A stretch of 64,000 nucleotides of DNA. It comes from Streptomyces sp. NRRL B-1347 (GTDB lineage Bacteria > Actinomycetota > Actinomycetes > Streptomycetales > Streptomycetaceae). The notes under the pieces are model-generated. The model saw only the letters and a list, made by a program, of their open reading frames with translations. It searched no databases and had not been told where the DNA came from. Location of the stretch: positions 62,001 to 126,000 of the forward strand of contig NZ_JOJM01000010.1 of the NCBI RefSeq assembly GCF_000720325.1. The letters run 5' to 3'. Of the stretch, positions 7,648-15,708 are shown piece by piece. Position 1 is the stretch's first letter. Every line of letters starts with the position of its first letter. Position numbers and translations under genes: made by a program.

Positions 7648-9230
7648 GCGACTTCGACGCGATCGACGCGCTGCTCGCCTCGGCGGCCGAACCCGTTCCG
7701 CTGCCGCCGGCCGAGCAACGCCGCGCGCTGCGCGAGGCGCTGGGCCTCTCCCGTGCGCAGGTGGCCCGCGCGCTCGCCGTGAGCCCGTCCACCGTGGGCG
7801 GCTGGGAGGCGGGCCGCGACCCCAGCGGCGAGGTCCGCAGCCGGTACGCGTACTTCCTGGGGCAGGCCGAGGACAAGGTCCAGGCCCGGCTGAGCGCCGC
7901 CGCACCCGCCGAGGAGCCTGCGGAGGCGCCCCCCGCCCACGAACCGCTGCCGACCGCCGGCACCGACGCCCCGGCCCGGTCGGCACAGTTGGCACAGTCG
8001 GCACAGGACGAACTCGCCGAGCCGCAGCCGTGCGTGCTGTGCGGGCAGCCCGCCCATGACCAGGTCGAGGGCTATCCCCAGCATCTGGACGCCGCCGAGT
8101 GCGGGGCCGCCGCGCCCAGCGGCCCGGCGCAAACAGCCGACGCCTCGGCGCGGCCGCCGCACACCACCCCCTCAGCCCCTGAGCCGGGCGACGCCCCCAG
8201 CACCGCGACCCGCACCGTCCGCAGCCCGGGCCGAGGCGTGAAGGTCGTCCCCGTCGGCCGCCGTGCCCAGACCGCCGCCGACTCCCCGGACCTGATCGGC
8301 ACGGCCGTCGCCGAGACCATGGCGCAGCACCACGGCGACGTCGAGGCGGCCACCGCGGCCCTGATCAAGCGCGCCATCCCCGACGCGATGGCGCTCCTCG
8401 ACCACACCCGCACCGGCGGTCGCTACGACATCGTCGCCCACCCCTGGATGCCCGACATCCTGCGCAGGCAGAGCGCCCGCGGCGCCGACCAAATCTGGGA
8501 GGCGCGCCCCAAGTGGACCCGCCCCGAACTGCCCGCCGGGCAGCACGAGGTGACCGCCCTCGACATCAACGGCGCGTACCTGTCCGCCCTCAAGACCCAC
8601 CTGCCGATCGGCCAGCTGGAGCACTCCACGGGCACCCTCCACGACCGGCGCCGAGCCGGAGTCCACCTGATCACGCCGCCCGCCTGGGACCACGACCACG
8701 TACTCCCCAACCCGCTCGGCAGCCGCGACGAACCCGGCCCCCTGTGGGTGACCGAACCGACCCTGCGCCTGCTGCTGCGCCTGTCCGGACCCAAGTACGG
8801 CCTGTGCGACCCGCCCGAGATCCACGAGTCGTTCACCTCCGGCGCCACGGAGGGGCTTCTGGAGAAGTTCCGCATCGCTCTGAAGGACGCCCGGGACCGG
8901 GCGATCGCCGAGGACGACGAGGTGACGCTGGAGTACGTCAAGGCCATGTACTCCAAGTTCGTCTCGACCCTTGGGGAGTCGAACTACAACCGCGAGCTGT
9001 ACCGGTCCGACTGGATGCACCTCATCCGCTCCCAGGCCTTCGCCAACCTCTGGATGAAGACCTACAAGGCCTACGACGAGGGCCTGATGGTGGTCCGCGC
9101 GATGGGCACCGACGAACTCCACGTCATCGGCGACTGGCGCGCCGTCTTCGACGAGGGCCGGGGCGTGGCCCAGGTGAAGGTCAAGGACGCCTACACCCTC
9201 GGCGAGGACACCGCCCTGACCGAGCCCTGA
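7644..9230 (+). CDS. Tap-like protein: XRE HTH, Cys/His cluster and family-B DNA-polymerase-like palm
   Basis: A 528-residue protein. Residues 24-55 form an XRE-type helix-turn-helix (LREALGLSRAQVARALAVSP). An Ala/Pro linker carries a CVLCG ... QHLDAAEC cluster (C130, C133, then His and Cys), likely a zinc site. The C-terminal half has three spaced motifs resembling protein-primed family-B polymerases: motif A LDINGAYLSAL (D307), motif B VKAMYSKFVSTLG (K433) and motif C MGTDELHVIGD (D490), followed by a KVKDAYTLG strand. In motif C the usual DTDS is GTDE, keeping the second, metal-binding Asp. No 3'-5' exonuclease motifs are seen. HTH plus palm is the architecture I recall for Streptomyces telomere-associated protein Tap, but this is shorter and no tpg gene follows. 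Polymerase activity is inference. Confidence 0.78.
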   Translation: MSDFDAIDALLASAAEPVPLPPAEQRRALREALGLSRAQVARALAVSPSTVGGWEAGRDPSGEVRSRYAYFLGQAEDKVQARLSAAAPAEEPAEAPPAHEPLPTAGTDAPARSAQLAQSAQDELAEPQPCVLCGQPAHDQVEGYPQHLDAAECGAAAPSGPAQTADASARPPHTTPSAPEPGDAPSTATRTVRSPGRGVKVVPVGRRAQTAADSPDLIGTAVAETMAQHHGDVEAATAALIKRAIPDAMALLDHTRTGGRYDIVAHPWMPDILRRQSARGADQIWEARPKWTRPELPAGQHEVTALDINGAYLSALKTHLPIGQLEHSTGTLHDRRRAGVHLITPPAWDHDHVLPNPLGSRDEPGPLWVTEPTLRLLLRLSGPKYGLCDPPEIHESFTSGATEGLLEKFRIALKDARDRAIAEDDEVTLEYVKAMYSKFVSTLGESNYNRELYRSDWMHLIRSQAFANLWMKTYKAYDEGLMVVRAMGTDELHVIGDWRAVFDEGRGVAQVKVKDAYTLGEDTALTEP

Positions 9231-9284
9231 CCCCCGATGGGGGGCCCGCGCCACGCACGAGCCCCTCACCAAGGCCGACGCGGA

Positions 9285-9470
9285 CTACCCGGAATGCCCG
9301 GACTCCCCGGGTGTCTCGCGCACGCCGGGGTTCCGGCCGGGAGGTGCCTTGGCGCTGTCCGCCTCGGAAGCCCTGGCCGCCTCCTTCTCGGCCCGCTCCT
9401 TCTCGGCGAGAGCCTTCTTGGCCTGCTCGTCCTGCCAGGCCTCGCCCCGGCCTCGATCACGCTTGCCCAC
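9285..9470 (-). CDS. Small highly charged protein
   Basis: A 61-residue protein from a GTG at 9470 with AGGAC a few bases upstream. It starts VGKRDRGRGEAWQDEQAKKAL, continues as an Ala/Glu/Lys-rich single helix (AEKERAEKEAARASEADSA), and ends in a Pro/Gly tail. Composition and third-position GC fit a real gene, and similar short charged proteins are common in Streptomyces. It is not recognised functionally. It is convergent with the Tap-like gene (55 bp apart), and its upstream region contains three tandem 12-bp repeats. Confidence 0.5.
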   Translation of the reverse strand: MGKRDRGRGEAWQDEQAKKALAEKERAEKEAARASEADSAKAPPGRNPGVRETPGESGHSG

Positions 9471-9483
9471 GACCAGTCCTTTC

Positions 9484-9519
9484 GTACGGGAACGCGTACA
9501 GGAACGCGTACGGGAAGAC
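9484..9519. repeat. 12-bp tandem repeat, three copies
   Basis: GTACGGGAACGC, GTACAGGAACGC and GTACGGGAAGAC lie head to tail just upstream of the start of the small charged protein gene. They may form a regulator-binding array or a slippage-generated minisatellite. Confidence 0.75.
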
Positions 9520-9642
9520 GACGGCGCACAGCCGCGCCGTCCCTGCCATGTGCCCACACCTGCCCCGGTCGGGCCAGCGCAGAGGGCCGTCTGGTGGCGT
9601 CGCCATGGAACGATCTTCACCGCGGAACGGGCGACGCGAGCC

Positions 9643-10095
9643 CTAGCTGTTCCCGCCGACCGCCAGCCGGTAGTGCTCGTCGACGATCGCCACGAAGCGC
9701 TTCTTGCGCTTGGAGTGCGTCGCCTCCGCCACGCGCCACCAGCCCCGGTGAACCCGGCTCCAGTAGGTGCGGCCGACCTCACCTCGGAAGAACGTCCCCA
9801 GACTGATCGCCAGTTCGGGCTCGCTGAGTTCCTTGAGTACGTACTGGGTCTGCCACCAGGTGACAATGAGGTTGGCGAACATGACCTGGCGCGCCTGGTC
9901 GTCGGGCAGGTCGTTGCTCGGACTGCCCCAACAGGCCCGCAGAACGGGATCGTTGAGGCTGAGGACCAGCAGTTCGCGATGCGAGGCGCGGATGCTTCCG
10001 TCCTGGGAGATCCTCGTCTGGCGGGACTGGTAGACCAGAGACACCAGGACACCGGCGAGCGCGGCAGCGGAAATGATCAGCGATGTCAGAGCCAT
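9643..10095 (-). CDS. DUF6082-like membrane-anchored protein
   Basis: A 150-residue protein with one N-terminal transmembrane helix (LTSLIISAAALAGVLVSLVY) followed by a soluble helical domain: RQTRISQDGSIRASHRELLVLSLNDPVLRACWG ... MFANLIVTWWQTQYVL ... FFRGEVGRTYWSRVHRGWW. This matches the DUF6082 proteins that occur in many paralogues in Streptomyces and have no known function. The ATG at 10095 has GGGGGA upstream, so longer readings were rejected. Confidence 0.85.
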   Translation of the reverse strand: MALTSLIISAAALAGVLVSLVYQSRQTRISQDGSIRASHRELLVLSLNDPVLRACWGSPSNDLPDDQARQVMFANLIVTWWQTQYVLKELSEPELAISLGTFFRGEVGRTYWSRVHRGWWRVAEATHSKRKKRFVAIVDEHYRLAVGGNS

Positions 10096-10321
10096 GCGTT
10101 GACATTCCCCCGGCGCGACGTCCCCTAGCCCGGTCGGATCGGCGTCACCGTCACCGCGGACCCTGTACGGGAGCCCGGGACGATGTCCGGATCTTTGTGG
10201 CTTCTGCCAATACGGCAGCCTGCCGCCATCCGTAGAGACTGCCGAACGGAAGCCGCGACGCACGCACCGAGGACGGGGGCTGCGGGCGCGGGCATGTCGA
10301 AACACAGGGGAGTGCGGCGCG

Positions 10322-11062
10322 ATGAGCGTGCAGCAGTACGACGAGATCGGTGAGGCGTTCGAGGGCTTCAAGGCCCTGCCGCTGGCGCGGTACGGAGAGG
10401 TGCCCAGCTTCCTGGAGATGGTCGGGGACGTGCGCGGCAAGTCAGTGCTCGACCTCGCCTCCGGCACCGGCTTCTACAGCAGGGAGGTCAAGCGACGCGG
10501 TGCCACGGAGGTGTTCGGCGTCGACATCTCCGGCGAGATGGTCGCCGTGGCGCGGGCGTTCGAGGAGCGCGAACCGCTGGGCGTGCTCTACGAGGTGGGC
10601 GACGTGTCCGAACTACGGCCCCTGGGGCGGCACTTCGACGTCGCGCTCGCGGTGCAGCTGCTCAACTACGCGGAAGACATCGCCGCCATGGAGCGGATGT
10701 GCCGCAACGTGCGCCGGAGCCTGAAGCCCGGCGGCGAGTTCTTCGTGTTCGCCCAGAACCCGGACTACCGCTTCGACGGGCCCTCGCTGGCCAAGTACGG
10801 CTTCCTCTGCGAACCGACCGGCGAGGAAATCGAGACCGGGCCCCGTGTCCGGGTCACGGCGTTGCTCGACCCGCCGGTCTCGTTCGTCGGCGCCTGCCCG
10901 CGCCGCGAGGTCTACGAACACTGCCTGCGTACGGCCGGATTCAGCGAGGTGACGTGGGTCCCGCTGAAGGTGTCCGACGACGGCGTGCGCGAGTTCGGGG
11001 CGGATTTCTGGGCGGACTGCTTCGCCAACCCGCCGCTGGAGATGCTGCGCTGCCGCGCCTGA
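10322..11062 (+). CDS. Class I SAM-dependent methyltransferase
   Basis: A 246-residue methyltransferase with a Rossmann SAM-binding fold: motif I VLDLASGTGFYSRE (near residue 42), an acidic motif II VFGVDISGEM, and motif IV HFDVALAVQLLNYAED. A short C-terminal region contains FSEVTWVPLKVSDDG. The ATG at 10322 has AGGGGAG upstream. The substrate is unknown; ToxA/UbiE-like small-molecule methyltransferases have the same layout. The oxidoreductase gene follows 67 bp downstream on the same strand and may be cotranscribed. Confidence 0.9.
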   Translation: MSVQQYDEIGEAFEGFKALPLARYGEVPSFLEMVGDVRGKSVLDLASGTGFYSREVKRRGATEVFGVDISGEMVAVARAFEEREPLGVLYEVGDVSELRPLGRHFDVALAVQLLNYAEDIAAMERMCRNVRRSLKPGGEFFVFAQNPDYRFDGPSLAKYGFLCEPTGEEIETGPRVRVTALLDPPVSFVGACPRREVYEHCLRTAGFSEVTWVPLKVSDDGVREFGADFWADCFANPPLEMLRCRA

Positions 11063-11129
11063 CAGCACGAGGGGCCGACCGGACGTCCCGTCGCGGAATG
11101 AAGCAACGGCCCATCGGGTTGCCGGTGTT

Positions 11130-12263
11130 GTGAGGGCGATAGGGATCAACGCGTTCGGCGGCCCCGACGTCCTGCGGGTGCTGGACCTCGCCGAACCGAA
11201 GGCGGGCCCCGGCGAGGTCCGCATCCGCGTGCACGCGGCCGCTGTGAATCCGACCGACGTGCTGCTGCGCACCGGCGGCCACGCCGTCCGCATGGTGGGC
11301 ATGGAACCGCCGTTCGTACCGGGCATGGACGCGGCGGGCGTCATCGACCAGCTCGGGCCCGGAACCGGTGACCGGCTCGCCGTCGGCCAGAGCGTCATCG
11401 CGATGGTCCCGTTCACCGGCCCGCACGGCGGAGCCTACGCCGAGCAGGTCGTGGTGCCCGCGGCAGCGGTGGTGCCCGCGCCCCTGGGCGCCGGGTTCGC
11501 CGAGGCGTCCACCCTGCTGATGAACGCCGCGACCGCCCGCCACGCCTTGGACGCCCTCGCCGTGCCGAGCGGGGGGACCGTCGCGGTCACCGGTGCGGCG
11601 GGCGCCGTCGGCGGGTACGCGGTGGAGTTGGCCAAGGCCGACGGGCTGACCGTCATCGCCGATGCCTCCCCGCGCGACACCGACCTGGTACGCGGCTTCG
11701 GAGCGGACCACGTGGTGGCGCGAGGGCGCGAATTTCCCACACGGGTACGCGAGTTGGCCACGGACGGCGTGCCGGGGCTGCTCGACGGATCGGCGCAGAC
11801 CACCGACGTCGTACCCGCCATCGCCGACGGCGGAGCCCTGGCCGAACTGCGGGGCTGGCCCGGCCCCGCCGAGCGCGGCATCCGGGTGTGTCCCGTGGTG
11901 GTGTCGGCCGTCATGTTCGACACCGCGCTCCTGGACGCGCTGCGCCGCCAGGCCGAGGAGGGCGTGCTCAGCATGCGGGTCGCCGAGGTGCTGCCTGCCG
12001 CCGAGGCCGCTCGGGCCCACCGCCTCCTGGAAGCCGGAGGCTTGCGGGGGCGGCTGGTGCTGGACTTCTCCCGAGCGGACCGCCGCTGCCCTCGTCGACC
12101 GTGGCGGCCTCGGAATCATCGGCGTGGGCGAGATCGGCCGTGCCATCGTGACCGGCCTGAGCGACGGCGTCGAGGAGCCCCCGCAGATCCACCTCTCGCC
12201 CCGCGGAGCCCGTACCGCCGCCGAACTCGCCCAGCGGTACCCGAACGTGCGGGTGTGTACTGA
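11130..12263 (+). CDS. NADP-dependent quinone oxidoreductase (MDR family) with aberrant C-terminus
   Basis: A zinc-independent medium-chain dehydrogenase/reductase from a GTG at 11130. The GroES-like part (residues 1-120) includes AAAVNPTDVLLRTGG. The nucleotide-binding motif is VAVTGAAGAVGGYAVELAKA (near residue 155). The normal end of such proteins, GGLRGRLVLDF, occurs at about residue 313. Beyond it the frame continues about 63 residues into Arg/Pro-rich sequence overlapping the ProC-like coding region in another frame. That tail is probably not native and marks a deletion or loss of the original stop. The enzyme core is intact, so it may still be functional. Confidence 0.82.
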   Translation: MRAIGINAFGGPDVLRVLDLAEPKAGPGEVRIRVHAAAVNPTDVLLRTGGHAVRMVGMEPPFVPGMDAAGVIDQLGPGTGDRLAVGQSVIAMVPFTGPHGGAYAEQVVVPAAAVVPAPLGAGFAEASTLLMNAATARHALDALAVPSGGTVAVTGAAGAVGGYAVELAKADGLTVIADASPRDTDLVRGFGADHVVARGREFPTRVRELATDGVPGLLDGSAQTTDVVPAIADGGALAELRGWPGPAERGIRVCPVVVSAVMFDTALLDALRRQAEEGVLSMRVAEVLPAAEAARAHRLLEAGGLRGRLVLDFSRADRRCPRRPWRPRNHRRGRDRPCHRDRPERRRRGAPADPPLAPRSPYRRRTRPAVPERAGVY

Positions 12264-12776
12264 CACCGCGACAAGGTCGTCATCAGCGTCATGGCGGGCG
12301 TCAGCATCAGCGAGCTGCGCCGGAGCATCGACACCGGCGCCCCCGTCGTGCGCGCCATTCCGCTGCCCGCCGCGCGCGAACGCCGGTCCGTCACCGTCAT
12401 TCACCCTTCCCGCCCGGCCGTGGAAAGCCTCTTCGACGCCCTGGGCGGGGCGCTGCCGGTCGTGGACGAAGCGGCATTCGACGTCTACTCCACGCTGACG
12501 GGCACACTGACCGTCCATTACTGGTACCTGGCCACGCTCACCGACTGGGCCTCGCGACAAGGCATTCCTCCCGAGGGCGCGGCCCGGTACATCCGCAGCC
12601 TCTTCCAAGGCGTCGGGCGCGGCCTGGACGACGACACCCGGTCTCTGCGGCAGCTCGCGGGCGACCACGAGACGCCGAACGGAAGCAACGAGCGCATTCG
12701 CACCACGTGGTTCGACACGAGCAACGCCGAAGCCCTGACCAAGGCACTCGACGGGCTTCTCGCACATCTCAGGTAG
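12091..12776 (+). pseudogene. Broken pyrroline-5-carboxylate-reductase-like (ProC family) gene
   Basis: Two parts of one protein lie in different frames. The first (about 12091-12260) encodes the Rossmann start GLGIIGVGEIGRAIVTGL and RGARTAAELAQRYPNVRVCTD. The second (about 12270-12776) encodes DKVVISVMAGVSISELR ... VVRAIPLPAARERRSVTV and a C-terminal helical domain ending LDGLLAHLR. The frame changes near 12261-12270, with some residues missing between VCTD and DKVV, and no clear start codon precedes GLGII. A related ProC-like oxidoreductase was therefore damaged by at least one indel, and its 5' end is fused to the end of the quinone oxidoreductase. Confidence 0.72.
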
Positions 12777-12824
12777 CCGCGTCGACGGTGACCTTGATGG
12801 GGTGCGATCGGACAAGCACGTTCA

Positions 12825-12866
12825 GTGAGATCGAGACGGTGAGATCGACACGTTGAGATCGAGACG
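12825..12866. repeat. 14-bp tandem repeat, three copies
   Basis: GTGAGATCGAGACG, GTGAGATCGACACG and TTGAGATCGAGACG are adjacent, with a partial fourth copy following. They lie in the 514-bp gap 12777-13290, which is less GC-rich than its surroundings and otherwise shows no convincing gene. Confidence 0.75.
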
Positions 12867-13290
12867 AATGAGAGATCTGCGCATCAAGGCGGACAGCCGC
12901 TCTTCATTGACATGGGAGAGTCGCGCCCTGTTCAGGTCCCGGACGACCTTGACTGATCGGCGTATCTCCCCTCGCCGGAAGACGGCGATTGTTGCCTGCT
13001 GGACGCCTGAGCGATTCCGTAGGACCGGCGTTGTCCCGGGGATTGAGAGTATCTCGGCTCCACATCATCAGGATTGCCGCTAGCGGTATCCGCATTCCTC
13101 TGAGATGATCCCCAAATGGATTGGGGGGTCGAGAAGTTGTATGCGGACGAACACGCCATACGTCACCGTGCGAAACTCAGGCAAGCGCGCTGACCGACCG
13201 GCGTGACCGTCAGCGGATAAGCGACCTCGAGAAGCTCGGTGGCCGACGGGCCACCCCTCATCGGCGAACCCCTTTACGGAAGGCACAACC

Positions 13291-13623
13291 ATGGCACAGC
13301 GCGTAGAAATCAAGCTGATTGACGACCTGGACGGCAAGACGGCCGACGAGACCGTGACGTTCGGCCTGGACGGCAAGGCATACGAGATCGACCTCAGCAC
13401 CAAGAACGCCGACAAGCTGCGCGGTCTCCTCGAGCCGTACCTGAAAGGCGGCCGCAAGACCGGTGGCGGCCGCGGCGTGAAGCAGCCCGTGAGCAAGGGC
13501 AAGAGCGCCGGCCAGGACACGGCCAAGATGCGTGCCTGGGCGAAGGAGAACGGCTTCGAGGTCAATGACCGCGGCCGCGTCCCGGCGAACATCCGCGAGG
13601 CCTATGAGAAGGCCGCCGCCTGA
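13291..13623 (+). CDS. lsr2: Lsr2-family nucleoid-associated protein
   Basis: A 110-residue Lsr2 paralogue. The N-terminal dimerisation domain is AQRVEIKLIDDLDGKTADETVTFGLDGKAYEIDLSTKNA in pattern, followed by a basic linker (KGGRKTGGGRGVKQ). The C-terminal DNA-binding domain has the AT-hook-like RGR motif (NDRGRVPANIREAYEKA). Lsr2 binds AT-rich DNA in the minor groove, bridges it, and silences horizontally acquired genes in actinobacteria. Streptomyces usually carry two or more paralogues. The gene stands alone between a low-coding 500-bp spacer and a terminator. Confidence 0.95.
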   Translation: MAQRVEIKLIDDLDGKTADETVTFGLDGKAYEIDLSTKNADKLRGLLEPYLKGGRKTGGGRGVKQPVSKGKSAGQDTAKMRAWAKENGFEVNDRGRVPANIREAYEKAAA

Positions 13624-13630
13624 CATCGGT

Positions 13631-13662
13631 CGGCCGCTCGAACCATGCGAACCGAGCGGCCG
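13631..13662 (+). terminator. Terminator after lsr2
   Basis: A 10-bp perfect inverted repeat (CGGCCGCTCG with its complement) with a 12-nt loop lies 7 bp after the lsr2 stop codon. The remaining roughly 290 bp before the amidohydrolase show no gene. Confidence 0.7.
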
Positions 13663-13954
13663 CCGCGCACGGAGGAGCGCGAGCCCAGGACACGGGTGGA
13701 CGTCGGCTGACCTCGCACAGCCGACGGCGGAACGACGCATGCGTGTCCTGCGGCCCCGGCTCGCTCCGGCCGGTGGTCGCCCGCGGACCGTACCTGCACC
13801 GCCGCCTCCGGATCCGCCGTCTGGCCAGTCCTCCCCGCGCCGAGAGCCCCTATCGGTTGGATGACCGATGTGCGGGGCAGAGCAGCACGGCCATAGTCCT
13901 CGAGAGATCGTTCGCGGGTGCTCGCAGAGCGCCCGGTACTCGAAAGGACCCTCT

Positions 13955-15658
13955 GTGGACACGTATGCGGACCTGGTGTTTCTCGGCGGCCAGGTGGTCA
14001 CGGTCGATGCGGAGTTCTCCATCGCCTCGGCCCTCGCGGTGACCGACGGGGTCATCAGCGCCGTCGGCGAGCGGGACGACGTCGCGCCGCTCATCGGACC
14101 CGACACCCGCGTCGTCGACCTGCGAGGAGCGACGCTGCTCCCCGGAATCAACGATTCCCATCTGCACGGATGCGCCTTCGGCATGGCGACGCCGCCGCTC
14201 TCCGTCGACCTCGGCCACCCCGCCGTGTCCTCCCTCACGGACGCCGCGGAAGCGGTGCGGGAGGCCGTCGGACGCACCCCCGACGGGCAGTGGATCACCG
14301 GGCACGGCTGGGACCCCGGCTACCTCGACGAGTGCGTCGCCGACCCGTCGCGGACCCCCTCGCGGCACGACCTGGACGCCGTGAGCCCCGACCACCCCGT
14401 CGTCCTGTACTCCTTCTCCGGCCACGCCACCTGGGTCAACTCCAAGGCCCTGGAACTCATCGGGATCGACCGGGACACCGTCGCCCCGCCCGGCGGAGCC
14501 ATCGTCAAGGACGACGAGGGAGAGCCCACCGGGCTGCTCCACGAGGGCGCCCAGGCCCTGATCCAGAACGCGCTGCCGCCGCTCAGCCGCCAGGAGCGGA
14601 CCGACGCGATCCGGTCCACCCTCGCCACCCTCGCCCGGACCGGCATCACCAGCTACACCGAACCCGGGCTCGGCCCCGGGGGCGACGGCATCATGCGCGG
14701 CGCGCTCGGCGCCCAGACCCTCGACGTCTACCGTCAGCTGCTGGCCGACGGCGAACTGACCGCCCGCGTCGGCGTCCTGCTCCTGCCCACCGGGATGGCG
14801 AGCACCGCGGAGGAGTTCGCCCGCACCCTCACCGCCATCGGCGAGGTGGGTGACGCCGACCCGCGCCGCCTCGCGATCCACGGCGTCAAGGTCTTCGCCG
14901 ACGGCGTCGTCCCCAACAAGACGTCCTGGATGCACGAGCCGTACGTCGGCGGCGGCTGCGGCTCCCTGTGCGTCAGCGGCGCCACCGACACCGAGCGCAC
15001 CGCCGAGATCGACGCCATCATCCGCCACGCCCACGTCGCCGGTCACCAGCTGGGCATCCACGTCACCGGCGACCGGGCCTGCGACACCGTCGCGGACGCC
15101 TTCGCCGCGGCCATGGCCGAACACCCGCGGCCCGACGCCCGCCACTACATCATCCACGGCGACTTCCTCACCGCGCACAGCATGAAGGTCCTTGCCGCGC
15201 ACGACTTCGGCGTCAACATGAACCCCACCATCAAGTGGACCGTCGCCGACATGGAGGAGGACTTCGTCGGCGTCGAGCGCGCCGCGTACGCCTGGCCCTA
15301 CCGCGACGCCATCGACGCGGGCGTGCGCGTCGCGAGCGGCTCCGACGCCCCCGTCACGCACCCGGACTGGCGCCAGGGCGTCGCCACCATGGTGCTGCGC
15401 GAATCGAAGGCCGCGGGCCGGGTCAGCGGCCCCGAGCAGCGCATCGGCCTGGCCGACGCGATCCGTACGTACACGATCAACGCGGCCTGGCAGGACTTCG
15501 CCGACGACTGGAAGGGCTCCCTGGAGCCGGGCAAGGTCGCGGACCTGTGCGTGCTCGACGGGGATCTGCTCACCGCCGACCCCCACGACATCCCCACCAT
15601 GCCGGTCGTCCTGACCGTCGTGGACGGCCTTGTCGTGCACGACACCCTTCGCGTTTGA
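13955..15658 (+). CDS. Amidohydrolase family metal-dependent hydrolase (YtcJ-like)
   Basis: A 567-residue Amidohydro_3 protein. It starts at a GTG (13955) with AAAGGA upstream and opens with the beta-sandwich DLVFLGGQVVTVD. The TIM barrel has the metal motif INDSHLHG, followed by GKVFADG-type FADGVVPNK, a GIHVTGDRACD histidine, HYIIHGDF and the terminal ASGSDAPVTHPDW. It closes with the usual DLCVLDGDLL sandwich segment. Family members hydrolyse amides, formamides or cyclic amides in the cytoplasm; this substrate is unknown. Its stop codon lies within a perfect 19-bp tandem duplication. A LuxR-type regulator follows on the same strand. Confidence 0.92.
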   Translation: MDTYADLVFLGGQVVTVDAEFSIASALAVTDGVISAVGERDDVAPLIGPDTRVVDLRGATLLPGINDSHLHGCAFGMATPPLSVDLGHPAVSSLTDAAEAVREAVGRTPDGQWITGHGWDPGYLDECVADPSRTPSRHDLDAVSPDHPVVLYSFSGHATWVNSKALELIGIDRDTVAPPGGAIVKDDEGEPTGLLHEGAQALIQNALPPLSRQERTDAIRSTLATLARTGITSYTEPGLGPGGDGIMRGALGAQTLDVYRQLLADGELTARVGVLLLPTGMASTAEEFARTLTAIGEVGDADPRRLAIHGVKVFADGVVPNKTSWMHEPYVGGGCGSLCVSGATDTERTAEIDAIIRHAHVAGHQLGIHVTGDRACDTVADAFAAAMAEHPRPDARHYIIHGDFLTAHSMKVLAAHDFGVNMNPTIKWTVADMEEDFVGVERAAYAWPYRDAIDAGVRVASGSDAPVTHPDWRQGVATMVLRESKAAGRVSGPEQRIGLADAIRTYTINAAWQDFADDWKGSLEPGKVADLCVLDGDLLTADPHDIPTMPVVLTVVDGLVVHDTLRV

Positions 15659-15682
15659 CGTATCCCTTCGCGTTTGACGTAT
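15645..15682. repeat. Perfect 19-bp tandem duplication over a stop codon
   Basis: CCCTTCGCGTTTGACGTAT occurs at 15645-15663 and again at 15664-15682. The first copy encodes the last residues and TGA of the amidohydrolase; the second is non-coding. This looks like a recent duplication event. Confidence 0.9.
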
Positions 15683-15708
15683 TCCAGGCACATGATCATC
15701 CTTGGGGG

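Noticed and set aside
7644..9230. Calling the Tap-like gene a true tap
   Set aside because: It is shorter than the Tap proteins I recall, and no terminal-protein gene (tpg) follows, so only the architecture is claimed.
12853..13083. 76-codon open frame in the spacer before lsr2
   Set aside because: It starts inside the tandem repeats and lacks Streptomyces codon bias.
13116..13193. 25-codon open frame (MDWGVEKLYADEHAIRHRAKL) before lsr2
   Set aside because: The peptide looks protein-like and may be a remnant of a larger gene, but it has no ribosome-binding site and no recognisable relative, so it was not listed as a gene.
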